DNA of 64,000 nt from Hyphomicrobiales bacterium (GCA_900469445.1 UBXM01000046.1:1-64000); one strand, 5' to 3'. Positions 52,811 to 61,347 are shown, counted from the stretch's first letter. Numbers and translations are program-made. The notes: a model not told the origin generated them from the letters alone.

Positions 52811-54130
52811 TCAGACGCCCAGATTCTGCCTCAGCGTTTCGTGCTGATAGTCGTGGTGGAATATGCCGCGGCGCTGAAGCTCCGGGATCAGATGATCCGT
52901 CACGGCTGAAAGGCCGAGTTCGTATTTCAGGGTAAAGGCAAGGAAATTGAAGCCATCCGTCGCGCCGCGCTCATATCGGTCCTGCAACTGGTCGGCGATA
53001 TTCTCCACCGAGCCGATCGGAAACCAGTGCCCCGCACCGCTCGAGTGATAGATGATGAGGTCGCGCACGGTGCGAACTTTGCCGGTTTTGATAAGGTCGC
53101 GAAATACGCCGAAGCGTGAGCGGCGCCCCTGGATATCGGCCGTCTGCGGCAGGTCGTTGAGCGGGATTTCGTCATCGAGGTCGAGTTCGGCGAGGTCGAT
53201 CCCGCCGAACTGGCCGGCAAGCAACTTGCGCCCCTCTTCGAAATCGATGTCGTCGATGACCTTTTGCCAGAAACGCTTTGCCTCCTCGTCGGTGGAACCG
53301 ATCACGGGCGCGACACCTGGCAGGATCTTGATCGAATCCGGCGAACGGCCATAGGCTGAGGCGCGGGCCTTGAAGTCGCGGTAGAGATCGATCGACGGCT
53401 CCGTTTCCGTTAGCCCCGTGGTGAAGATCACGTCGGCCACGCGTGCGCCGAGCTGCCTGCCCTCGCTGGAAGACCCCGCCTGAGCGAGGATCGGGCGGTC
53501 CTGCGGACTGCGGGAAACGTTGAGCGGGCCTTGGACGGAAAAATGCCGGCTATTCCAGTCGATGCGGTGGACCTTGCCGGCATCGACGATCTGCCGCCCC
53601 CGGTCATCATAGCTGATGGCATCCGGCTCCCAGCTTTCCCAAAGCGCCTGTACCACGCCGGCAAACTCCTCGGCGACCGCGTAGCGGTCATCATGGGCAG
53701 GGAGCGGCTTGCCGAAATTCTTCTCTCCCGCCGAAGAGGTAACGAGATTCCAGCCGGCGCGTCCCCTCGAAATATGATCGAGCGAAAGCACTTGGCGCGC
53801 AAGATTGTAAGGCTCGGTAAAAGAGGTCGAGATCGAGCCGATAAGGCCGATCCGTGAGGTTTTTGCCGCCAGGGCACTCAACAGCGTGACGGGCTCCAGT
53901 CCCGGCTTCGGCGCAGTTTCGCTGGTGACGAGCGCATCGGCCAGGAAGATGGTGTGGATCTTGCCGCGCTCGGCTTGCTGCGCCTGTTCGACATAAGCGT
54001 CGATATCGAGCAGATTGTCCGTCGGGCCGTCACGCCCCTTTTTCTTGGCCTGCCCCGTTCCGCCCAGCAAAAGGCCGAGCACCAGTCCCTGGCCGCGTTC
54101 GCTGCGACGGCCCGCCCACTTGTTTGTCAT
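52811..54130 (-). CDS. LLM-class flavin monooxygenase, NtaA/SnaA/DszA family
   Basis: The 439-residue enzyme has a luciferase-like barrel with QVLSLDHISRGRAGWNLVTS and RPILAQAGSSSEGRQLGARVAD, diagnostic of the NtaA/SnaA/DszA (SoxA) group. Members open sulfones (DszA) or oxidise nitrilotriacetate. The start MTNKWAGRR is typical; upstream codons overlap the ATPase gene. It follows the ATPase gene by 22 bp, so the FecCD-type importer and this enzyme are one operon. Confidence 0.9.
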   Translation of the reverse strand: MTNKWAGRRSERGQGLVLGLLLGGTGQAKKKGRDGPTDNLLDIDAYVEQAQQAERGKIHTIFLADALVTSETAPKPGLEPVTLLSALAAKTSRIGLIGSISTSFTEPYNLARQVLSLDHISRGRAGWNLVTSSAGEKNFGKPLPAHDDRYAVAEEFAGVVQALWESWEPDAISYDDRGRQIVDAGKVHRIDWNSRHFSVQGPLNVSRSPQDRPILAQAGSSSEGRQLGARVADVIFTTGLTETEPSIDLYRDFKARASAYGRSPDSIKILPGVAPVIGSTDEEAKRFWQKVIDDIDFEEGRKLLAGQFGGIDLAELDLDDEIPLNDLPQTADIQGRRSRFGVFRDLIKTGKVRTVRDLIIYHSSGAGHWFPIGSVENIADQLQDRYERGATDGFNFLAFTLKYELGLSAVTDHLIPELQRRGIFHHDYQHETLRQNLGV

Positions 54131-54152
54131 CTTGTGTTTCCTCGAAAGAACG

Positions 54153-55010
54153 TCAGGCTGTCGCGTATTCGCGCTGCCCCGCCAGGCGATGCGCCCGGGC
54201 GGGTTCGGATGCGATGGGGTGCAGCCCGAGCTGCGCGTGACCTTGCTCGGAAAGCGGATGGACCTGAACGAAGCCCTTGTGGGTCGACAGTTCCACATCC
54301 ACGCCGTAGACCCGCTTGATCAGTTCCGGAGAATAGACTTCCGCCGGTCGCCCCTCGGCGATCACAACACCATCCTGGAGGAAGACCACCCGATCGGTGA
54401 AGCGGGCCGCCTGATTGAGATCGTGAATGGCGATGACCGCAGCGACGTTGTTCTTTCGCGTCACGTCGCGGGCAACCTCCAGGGTCTGCCACTGGTAGCG
54501 GATATCGAGCGCGCTGGTAGGCTCGTCGAGAAGCAGGATTTCGGGATCCTGCGCCAGCGCCCGCGCAATAAGGACACGCTGGCCCTGGCCGCCCGACAGT
54601 TCGGTGACGGCACGGTCGCCCAGCTCGTCGAGCCCCATCCGCTCCATGGCGGCATCGACGTGCGCCCAGTCCTCGTCACGTGGGCGGGTTCCGAAATAGG
54701 GGGTGCGGCCGAGCAGAACTGCCTCCCTGATGTCGAGGCCGAACGAAAGGCCGATGGATTGCGGCACATAGGCGACGATCTTGGCAAGATCCTTGCGTGC
54801 AAGCCGGCTCAGATCGATGTCGCCATTCCAGGTGATCGTGCCTTTCGTCTGGCTGTTGATGCCGGCAATGGTCTTGATCAACGTCGACTTTCCAGAGCCA
54901 TTGGAGCCAAGAAGGCCGATGAGTTCGCCCTTCTCGACGGTCAGGTTTGCACCCTTGACGACCTGTCTTTTGCCATAGCCGACTTCGAGTGAGGAAATCT
55001 TGAGGGTCAT
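54153..55010 (-). CDS. FecE/FepC-type ABC transporter ATP-binding protein
   Basis: The 285-residue protein has Walker A GLLGSNGSGKSTLIKTIAG, the modified signature LSGGQGQRVLIARAL and Walker B ILLLDEPTSALD. The C-terminal 40 residues (after VELSTHKG) are longer than in usual FepC proteins. It overlaps the permease gene by 4 bp (ATGA). The family imports ferric siderophores, cobalamin, haem or, in MolC-type members, molybdate. Confidence 0.9.
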   Translation of the reverse strand: MTLKISSLEVGYGKRQVVKGANLTVEKGELIGLLGSNGSGKSTLIKTIAGINSQTKGTITWNGDIDLSRLARKDLAKIVAYVPQSIGLSFGLDIREAVLLGRTPYFGTRPRDEDWAHVDAAMERMGLDELGDRAVTELSGGQGQRVLIARALAQDPEILLLDEPTSALDIRYQWQTLEVARDVTRKNNVAAVIAIHDLNQAARFTDRVVFLQDGVVIAEGRPAEVYSPELIKRVYGVDVELSTHKGFVQVHPLSEQGHAQLGLHPIASEPARAHRLAGQREYATA

Positions 55011-56104
55011 TCGATTGCCTTTTGTCGAGTGAGGATGAGGTAGAGGAAAATCGGAGCGCCGACCAAAGCATCGATAATGCCGACAGGGATGACGCCCGGA
55101 TTGATAACCAGCCTGCCGACGGCATCGGCGATGACCAGAAGCAGGGCGCCGATGATGGCCGAGAACGCGATGAGGAAGCGGTGGTTGGCGCCGACCACCA
55201 GCCGCGCGATATGCGGCGCCACTAGGCCGACGAAACCGATAATGCCGGTAAAGGCGATCGTCACGGCAGTGAGCGTGGCTGCGATCGCGATGGTCTGCAG
55301 CCGTACCTGCGAGACCGCCACGCCAAGGCTCTTGGCTGAATCGTCGCCGGCAAAGGCGATGGCGTTCAATGCGCTACTGCGGAAACGGATATAGGGGAAG
55401 GCGAGGGCCAGGAGCACGAAGAGTGCGAAAACCTGATACCAGGCCGAATTGTTGACCGAGCCCCAGGTCCAGCGGACGATTGCGGCGAGCACCTCGTCCT
55501 CGGCGAAATACTGGATGCAGGCCGTCAGAGCACCGAACAGCTGTGAAAGTGCAATGCCCACCAGAATGAGCGTCGTCGCATGCAGGTTTCGCGTCGAGGC
55601 AAGCGAAAGCACCAGCGCGGTGTTGAGGAACGAGAAGAGAAGCGCGCCGATGACCAGCGAGATCGCTGCGCTGCCCGCGGTTGCCCCGAAAAGGACAATG
55701 GCAAGCGAGGCCCCGAAGGCGGCGGCCGGCGCGATGCCGAGTGTGTAGGGGCTGACCAGCGGATTGCGCAGCAGGCCCTGGAACAGAACACCTGCGACGG
55801 CCAGCGCCGCGCCGCCGAGGATGGCCAAAAGCACGCGCGGCAGACGCAGTTCCCAGATGACATTGTGCTTGAGTAGTGTTGCGCGGTCGGTGGGGACCGT
55901 GCCGGCTATCTTGGACCAGAACGTCTCCAGGACATCGAGGAGCGTCGCCCCCGACGTTCCGATCCTGATGCCGATCAGCGCGGTGATGACCACGGCTGCA
56001 AAGCCGAGCGCTATGGCAAGTTTCTGGCTGGTGTAACGGTCCGCCGGTCGTCGACGTCCGGGTGGGGCAATCGGGTGCAGGGGATCTGAATGCACTGAGC
56101 TCAT
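55007..56104 (-). CDS. FecCD-type ABC transporter permease
   Basis: The 365-residue protein has about ten membrane segments, with RLPRVLLAILGGAALAVAGVLFQ and FVGLVAPHIARLVVGANHR as FecCD hallmarks. The start MSSVHSDPLH is supported by its position after the binding-protein gene; the longer frame overlaps that gene. A single permease gene implies a homodimer, unlike the two-permease importer at 19489-23060. Confidence 0.92.
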   Translation of the reverse strand: MSSVHSDPLHPIAPPGRRRPADRYTSQKLAIALGFAAVVITALIGIRIGTSGATLLDVLETFWSKIAGTVPTDRATLLKHNVIWELRLPRVLLAILGGAALAVAGVLFQGLLRNPLVSPYTLGIAPAAAFGASLAIVLFGATAGSAAISLVIGALLFSFLNTALVLSLASTRNLHATTLILVGIALSQLFGALTACIQYFAEDEVLAAIVRWTWGSVNNSAWYQVFALFVLLALAFPYIRFRSSALNAIAFAGDDSAKSLGVAVSQVRLQTIAIAATLTAVTIAFTGIIGFVGLVAPHIARLVVGANHRFLIAFSAIIGALLLVIADAVGRLVINPGVIPVGIIDALVGAPIFLYLILTRQKAIE

Positions 56105-56148
56105 TGTCTCTCTCAATCTGGTAGAGGGGCTGGGCGGCCGCAGGCTGT

Positions 56149-57282
56149 CTAGCCGTCCAGCTTGTAGGCATAGTCCGCGACCGGGCGCGGCTCGACGCCC
56201 TGCGCCTTCAGCCACCTGGCAAAGTAGGTGTCGACATCGACGTCCTCGAAATGCTCGGGGTGCAGCCACTTGGCGACGGCTAGTGCCCCGATCTGCTTGC
56301 CGAGCGCAGAGAAGAAGAAATTGTTGATGACGAAGACGTTCTTGTCCTGCACCGCCTTGATCGAGTTCCAACCTGGACGATCGATCACTCGCCCCGCCTG
56401 TTCGGCAAGCAGTTCCTGGTCCCAGGGTTCGTAGCCGGAGGCCTGGCCGTCCACGCCGTTATGGATGATCACATCCGGGTTGCGGTTGATGATCTCGACC
56501 GGATCGACCGTGTAGGTGTGGACAGAGGCGCTGCCGGTGTTGGCGATCGCTATGTCGCCGAAAATGTTCGTTCCACCGCCCAGAACGATCGTGTCGTGCC
56601 AACCGGACCCCGGAAGGGAGGTGACAAAATCTGCATTGTTTTCGAAAAAGACCTTCTTCGGCTCGACACCCTTCAGGCGCTCGGCGAGAATCTTGTCGAT
56701 ATCGTCATAGAGTGCGGCAAGCTCGGCAGCACCTTTTTCCGCGCCGAAGATCTTGCCGAGATTGGGCAGTTGCGCGCGCAGAACCTTCGGGTCCCAGGTG
56801 CTGACGACGACGACCTCGATGCCGAAGGGTTTCAACTTTTCGACGGCATCCTGCCACGGCGCGTTGCGGCGAGTGAAAAAGACCTCCGCACCGGACGCAG
56901 CGATCGTTTCCCAATTTGGACTGTTGAAGTTGCCTGCATCCGGGAGGCCGGCGAATTTGGCGAAATACTCTTTATTCGCCGCAGTCTTATCGGGATTGGA
57001 TGTTTGGTCGATGGAAACGATCGCATCCGCAGCGCCGATCGCCCGCACTATTTCGGTCTGATACCAGAGATCGGTATAGACGGCTTTGATCGGCGCCTGG
57101 AGCGTTATCTCGCGTCCAAGCTCATCAGTGATTGTTATCGCCTTCTGCTCTGCAGCTCTAGCAGTTGCATCAAAGGGAATGACTACACCGGCGAGCATAA
57201 AACCGCCCGCTACCGATCCCAGCAGAGAGAGTGCGTGACGGCGTCTAATGTGAAGGTCGGATGAGGAAGTTGAGTTGGCCAT
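56149..57282 (-). CDS. FecB/FepB-type periplasmic binding protein
   Basis: The 377-residue protein has a twin-arginine-like leader (RRRHALSLLGSVAGGFML) ending near ARAAEQKA, followed by ITITDELGREITLQAP, the standard start of class III binding proteins. It lies first in the operon with the FecCD-type permease, ATPase and an NtaA/DszA-like monooxygenase, and the sulfur-region promoter block is 87 bp upstream. The ligand may be a metal chelate, molybdate or an organosulfur compound carried as a chelate. Confidence 0.9.
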   Translation of the reverse strand: MANSTSSSDLHIRRRHALSLLGSVAGGFMLAGVVIPFDATARAAEQKAITITDELGREITLQAPIKAVYTDLWYQTEIVRAIGAADAIVSIDQTSNPDKTAANKEYFAKFAGLPDAGNFNSPNWETIAASGAEVFFTRRNAPWQDAVEKLKPFGIEVVVVSTWDPKVLRAQLPNLGKIFGAEKGAAELAALYDDIDKILAERLKGVEPKKVFFENNADFVTSLPGSGWHDTIVLGGGTNIFGDIAIANTGSASVHTYTVDPVEIINRNPDVIIHNGVDGQASGYEPWDQELLAEQAGRVIDRPGWNSIKAVQDKNVFVINNFFFSALGKQIGALAVAKWLHPEHFEDVDVDTYFARWLKAQGVEPRPVADYAYKLDG

Positions 57283-57368
57283 TCGGGTCCCCTGACGATT
57301 CTACGCGAACGCAACCAGACCGACGTCCAACTGCATGAAGAAAGCGTAGACAGCAGAACCTCATACAG

Positions 57369-57405
57369 AAAGACTGGTCTTTCTAATTCTACCGATTTTA
57401 TAGAA
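57369..57405. promoter_or_regulatory. Sulfur-region promoter block, copy C
   Basis: Ungapped match to blocks A and B. It has TTCTA-N9-TAGAA at 57387-57405 and, overlapping its left part, a second perfect palindrome AGAAAGAC-TG-GTCTTTCT at 57367-57384. It stands upstream of the FecB-like gene. Confidence 0.7.
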
Positions 57406-57724
57406 AATATGTTTCGCCTGGATCAGGTATTTTCGAACTCGAGATGGACGACTGAAGTTGAGGAACGGCCAGAACGCGAGCGGTAATGAGTACCATTGCT
57501 CAAACGAGAGTAGCCTGAATATCTAGGCTGGACATCGCTTGGCCAAGCGATGAGCTACGCTTAAGAATTCATGCTCTATGCAAAACTAAAAAATATCTAA
57601 AACAACAACTTACGGAGGTTCGATATCTACGCCGCCGGTTCATGTCCCATCAAGACCAAGGAAATTTACAAGTCTCCCTGCGTTCAGGCCCCCGCAACCA
57701 AAACATCTACACCGCAAAACGCAC

Positions 57725-57855
57725 CTTATCGCTGGCGGGAAGACTTCATCTTCCCTGGCGATCGTAGCGCATCGTCTCGCGGATCGTTCCGCCGTTCCCG
57801 GCGACGCCGCCTTTTGCTCTGATCAACACAGATAGCCCCTTACGGGGCTATTTTG
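57725..57855 (+). ncRNA. Possible small RNA ending at the orphan terminator
   Basis: From about 57728 the strand can fold ATCGC/GCGAT around GGGAAGA/TCTTCCC, then GCGGA/TCCGC, then the terminator stem. A chain of local hairpins ending in a terminator in a gene-free region is the usual look of a bacterial small RNA. I do not recognise the family, and no promoter is clear. Confidence 0.25.
57832..57855 (+). terminator. Orphan rho-independent terminator
   Basis: ATAGCCCC (57832-57839) pairs with GGGGCTAT (57844-57851) around a 4-nt loop, followed by TTTG, so it reads best on the plus strand. No coding gene precedes it on that strand, so it may end a small RNA or be left over from a lost gene. 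Confidence 0.6.
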
Positions 57856-58177
57856 CGTTTCGGGAGAGGCATCAGCGATGCCGGATAATTCAGCTGCCTG
57901 ATGTCAGGCCGCAGCGAAAGCCTGTTTTTCCAGTTCCAACAGGAAGGACAAATCGTTTGCCACGCCGGGAGCGCAGGCGACGACCGGCCGCCATGGGCTA
58001 GAAGCCGACGGAGGGGAGGGAGGGCGATGACTGCGCCGGATTCTTTGACATGGTAGGGGGCTCATCTATCTTAGCCTGTTCAATATCCAATGCCTCGATA
58101 GCTACGGATTTGTCATCACCATGGGTGGGATCCTCGCTCACTTCGGTTGAACAGCAGCTCGCAACCGCTGTACCGCC

Positions 58178-58785
58178 GCAAATGCGGAATTCATTGCCTC
58201 TGCTGGAGTTACGTGTGTTGATGCCACTGAGAAATGCCCCGGCGTTTCCATCGAGAAAATGACCGGGTATGATTGGCGCTCTACTTGATGCCGGTGCTGA
58301 TGGCGTTCGTGTACCACAAGTATCGACGAGAGCAGAAGCGCAAGCCGCTGTTGATGCCGCACGCTTCTCTCCGATTGTAATCCGTGGGGCCAATTCTTGG
58401 GTTGGCGCCGCCGACTTCGCCGGCGCGCCGGACTGGTTTTCAAAAGCGAACGACAATGTCGCTGCCATTCTCATGATAGAGAGAGAATCTGGCGTCGACA
58501 ACACGCGGGATATCGATGCTAGGTCGGGGCTCGACGGCATTTTCCTAGGGTCGATCTATCTTGCGCATACCCTCGGCATTAGGAAAGACGAATCCTTCTC
58601 TTATCATGGAGAAGATGAGGGAGGCGATCCCCATTGCGACGCAGAACTCGCTGGCAACTGACGTCTTTGCGCCGACGGGCGAGCTCGCGGGGTAATGGGC
58701 CGCAATGGGCGTAAAGCTGGTGGTTTGCGGTGTCGACAGGGCCCACTATTGTCAGACTCTCGCGGCAGCAAACGACAGTTTGTGA
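58178..58785 (+). pseudogene. Broken HpcH/HpaI family aldolase
   Basis: Pieces in three frames match HpaI-type class II aldolases. The first is AEFIASAGVTCVDA and PGVSIEKMTG (frame of 58178). After a shift comes LDAGADGVRVPQVSTRAEA to APDWFSKANDNVA and GLDGIFLGSIYLAHTLGI (to about 58585). After another shift come VFAPTGELAG, an in-frame TAA, and WAAMGVKLVVCGVD. The segment with the first conserved arginine seems deleted. It ends 48 bp before the lyase gene of opposite strand. The intact enzyme would cleave a 2-oxo-3-deoxy acid. Confidence 0.85.
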
Positions 58786-58832
58786 AAACACGGTCAGCCG
58801 ATGATCTGAGATTTCCACCAATCCGTATTGGT

Positions 58833-60158
58833 TCAGCTCTTCGGCGCAAGCTTATCAACGAGAGCGGCGGAGCACCCCGTATAGCCTGCCGTATTGAGCG
58901 TCACCATGCCCTGGCCCTCCATCTCCGGATGGTCAGCAATCGCCTGGGTAAAGGATATGCCTTCCATGACCGAACGCTGAGCCGCCTCATAAAGCATATG
59001 GTGAGCCTTGTGGCGTCCGAGCCGGTCCGAGAGCTGCATCATGGCCGCTTCAGAAACAATCAGCCCGTTGGTGATGTCGGTGTTCCGCTTCATCGCGTCC
59101 GTGTGGACCACGAGACCGGTTACCAGGCGTGTCAGCGTTGCGGCAACCGAAGCTCCCAGGATGGCAATTTCTGGCACGGCGACATCGGCAACATTGGTGG
59201 CCGAGGAATCGCCTTCGTCCATGCGCACCATCGAGCCCAGCATCAACGGTAACCGCGAGGACAGCAGCCGGCAAAGGCTGATGAGCAGCAGTGCGGTGGA
59301 GGGATTGCGTTTCTGGGCCATGGTCGAGCTGCCGACCTTGCCCATGTGGAAGGCCTCCTCGACCTCGCCGATCTCGGTACGCTGCATGAAGACGACGTCC
59401 TGCGCGATCTTTTCCGCCGTTCCGGCTAGCAGTGCCAGCGCGGCGAAATAGTCGGTGGCGCGATCGAAGGAGGAGCGCATCGGCAGGACTGCCGGCTCAA
59501 GTCCGAGGATCCGTGCCATTTCGGCTTCGACGGCCGGGCCCTTGTCGCCCATTGCCGCGAACGTGCCGATCGCTCCGCCGAGGCAGGCGACGAAGGATGG
59601 AGCGATACGATCCTGCAGTCTCGTCCGGTCGCGGCGGACTTCTTCCAGCCAGCCGGTCACCTTGAAACCGAAGGTCATCGGCAGAGCGTGCTGGCCGTGG
59701 GTGCGCCCGGCCTGCAGCGTATCGCGATGAGCAACAGCGAGTTCAGAAAGCGATGTTTCCGCAGCCGCTAGGCTCGCATCAATCAAGGCTTGGGTCCGGC
59801 GCATCTGCAGCGCCACGCCGGTATCGAAAATGTTCTGGGTCGTGGCGCCCCAATGGATGTATCCGGCAGCCGGTTCGCCGGCGAACTCCTCCATCTGCCG
59901 CAGTACAGGCACGAAGGGATGCTGGGCATGGGCGATGTCGCGGCTGAGGCGTTCCGTATCGAAACGCTCGTGCCGGCTTGCTTCGCTGATCGCCGGCACG
60001 ACGTCTGCCGGGATGACGCCGAGATGGCCTTGAGCCTGCGCGAGCGCCGCCTCGACATCCAACCATACCTGCAGGGTCTGCAGGTCGCTCCAGATTTCCT
60101 TCGCTTCCTGGCTGAACCAGTGGCGGGTGATGAAGGAGTCGAACATTCCTGCAGTCAT
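58833..60158 (-). CDS. Fumarase/aspartase superfamily lyase (PcaB/adenylosuccinate lyase-like)
   Basis: The 441-residue protein contains GRTHGQHALPMTFGFK near residue 151 (His154) and the flexible signature loop GSSTMAQKRNP at 276-286, with the catalytic serine in the SS pair. Relatives usually have GSSTMPHKRNP there, and TSQD where this has TTQN (106-109). The changed residues suggest a substrate other than carboxymuconate or adenylosuccinate. It lies downstream of tctC in one operon, so its substrate is probably a carboxylic acid brought in by the Tct system. Confidence 0.85.
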   Translation of the reverse strand: MTAGMFDSFITRHWFSQEAKEIWSDLQTLQVWLDVEAALAQAQGHLGVIPADVVPAISEASRHERFDTERLSRDIAHAQHPFVPVLRQMEEFAGEPAAGYIHWGATTQNIFDTGVALQMRRTQALIDASLAAAETSLSELAVAHRDTLQAGRTHGQHALPMTFGFKVTGWLEEVRRDRTRLQDRIAPSFVACLGGAIGTFAAMGDKGPAVEAEMARILGLEPAVLPMRSSFDRATDYFAALALLAGTAEKIAQDVVFMQRTEIGEVEEAFHMGKVGSSTMAQKRNPSTALLLISLCRLLSSRLPLMLGSMVRMDEGDSSATNVADVAVPEIAILGASVAATLTRLVTGLVVHTDAMKRNTDITNGLIVSEAAMMQLSDRLGRHKAHHMLYEAAQRSVMEGISFTQAIADHPEMEGQGMVTLNTAGYTGCSAALVDKLAPKS

Positions 60159-60200
60159 GGCAATTCCGGATCTATATCAATCAATGAAATGAAAAGGCGC

Positions 60201-60222
60201 CCCGGCGAAGCGGAGCGCCGGG
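60201..60222 (-). terminator. Hairpin after tctC
   Basis: CCCGGCG and CGCCGGG form 7-bp arms 5 bp after the tctC stop on the minus strand; GCGCCTTTTCATTTC follows the stem. It may partly terminate transcription between tctC and the lyase gene. Confidence 0.55.
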
Positions 60223-60226
60223 ATTA

Positions 60227-61198
60227 TCACTCTACGGAGATCGACGATTCTTCGACGATCTTCTTGTAGGTATTCGCTTGTTCGTCGATGAAGCCGGTAA
60301 ATTCACCGACCGGCATCGGAGCCGCGGCAAAACCGGCGTCGGCAAGGCGCTTCTTCACATCGTCCTGGGCAAGCGATTCTGCGATTGCATCGCTGATCTT
60401 CTTGGCTGTAGCCTCGTCGGTGCCTGCCTTGACGAACAGGCCCTGCCAGAGCGGCAGCGCCAGGCCGTTGAAGCCTTCGATTTCTCCAAGGGCCGGAACG
60501 TCCGGCAATGCGGCAGCGCGTTCAGCACTGGTAACAGCCAGAATGCGGATCTTTCCTTCCTTGGCGAAAGGAAGTGCGGTCGACGTCGTCAGGACGGCGG
60601 AATCGAGAATGCCGGCCAGCAGATCGTTGGAAACCTGCGTGCCGCCGCGATAGGGCGCGTGAAGCAGCTTGACGCCGGCGCGATGGCCGATCATTTCGCC
60701 GACGAAATGCTGTGCGGAGCCGATGCCCGGCGAACCGTAGGTGACGGTTTCCGGCTGTTCCTTGGCGGCCGCAACCAGTTCCGCCAGCGTCTTGTAGGGC
60801 GATTCAGCCGGTACGGCGATCGCCATCGATGTCAGTGCGGTGCGACCGACCGGCAGCGTGGTTTCCTTCCAGTCGATACCGACCGATTTGTTGACCATCG
60901 GCACGGCCACCGTGTCGAAACCGCCGTAATAGAGCGTCGCGCCGTCGGCCTTGCCATTGATCAGCTTCTGAAGCGCGATCATGCCGCTGGCGCCGGTAGC
61001 ATTTTCCACCACGACCGACCGGCCGAGGTGCTTGGTGAGTTCCGGCGCCATGACGCGGGCCGCGTAATCGGCACTGCCGCCAGCCGAATAGCCGACCAGC
61101 AGGGTCATCGGACCACTGTCCTGCGCGGATGCTGCAAGCGGAGATGCGGCCAGTGCAAGCGAGGTTACGGTTGCGGCGATGAAATGACGTCTGAACAT
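60227..61198 (-). CDS. tctC: Tripartite tricarboxylate transporter substrate-binding protein TctC (Bug family), second system
   Basis: The 323-residue protein has a signal peptide at residues 1-25 ending in AASAQDSGP, then LLVGYSAGGSADYAARVMAPEL, the Bug motif. AGGAGG precedes the ATG. Its partner membrane subunits are encoded divergently at 62481-64000, beyond the regulator. The ligand is inferred to be the lyase substrate. Confidence 0.93.
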   Translation of the reverse strand: MFRRHFIAATVTSLALAASPLAASAQDSGPMTLLVGYSAGGSADYAARVMAPELTKHLGRSVVVENATGASGMIALQKLINGKADGATLYYGGFDTVAVPMVNKSVGIDWKETTLPVGRTALTSMAIAVPAESPYKTLAELVAAAKEQPETVTYGSPGIGSAQHFVGEMIGHRAGVKLLHAPYRGGTQVSNDLLAGILDSAVLTTSTALPFAKEGKIRILAVTSAERAAALPDVPALGEIEGFNGLALPLWQGLFVKAGTDEATAKKISDAIAESLAQDDVKKRLADAGFAAAPMPVGEFTGFIDEQANTYKKIVEESSISVE

Positions 61199-61213
61199 TT
61201 TTCCTCCTGATCC

Positions 61214-61233
61214 GATACAATATGTATTGTATC
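61214..61233. promoter_or_regulatory. Palindromic operator between tctC and its regulator
   Basis: GATACAATATGTATTGTATC has perfect 9-bp arms around TG and lies 15 bp before the tctC start. Related half sites (TGTATTGTATTGTATTA, about 61319-61336) lie next to the regulator start. It is the likely binding site of the divergent regulator for autoregulation and control of tctC. Confidence 0.7.
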
Positions 61234-61347
61234 AATAAGCTTGATCTTGTAGGCATTCAATACAGATGGCGAAGTATCACATCAAGGGAATTGTGAAAAT
61301 CAATTTTTGCTTGATGAGGTGTATTGTATTGTATTATGGAGACGTCC

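Larger units (their letters stand above)
57406..58177. other. Gene-poor region with structured sequence
   Basis: There is no convincing gene over about 770 bp. The left third is AT-rich. Between about 57725 and 57855 there are several hairpins (GGGAAGA/TCTTCCC; GCGGA/TCCGC) ending in a terminator-like stem at 57832-57851, described separately. The right part leads into a broken aldolase gene. Confidence 0.5.

Noticed and set aside
57680..57700. Sequence resembling a tRNA 3' end (TTCAGGC followed by CCCCGCAACCA)
   Set aside because: No matching acceptor strand, D-arm or anticodon arm could be found upstream.
57640..57771. A short plus-strand frame starting MSHQDQGN in the gene-poor region
   Set aside because: There is no ribosome site, and the sequence is better explained by RNA-like hairpins or decay.
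57998..58540. A 180-codon minus-strand frame over the aldolase relic
   Set aside because: It is antisense to sequence that clearly derives from an HpaI-type aldolase on the plus strand.
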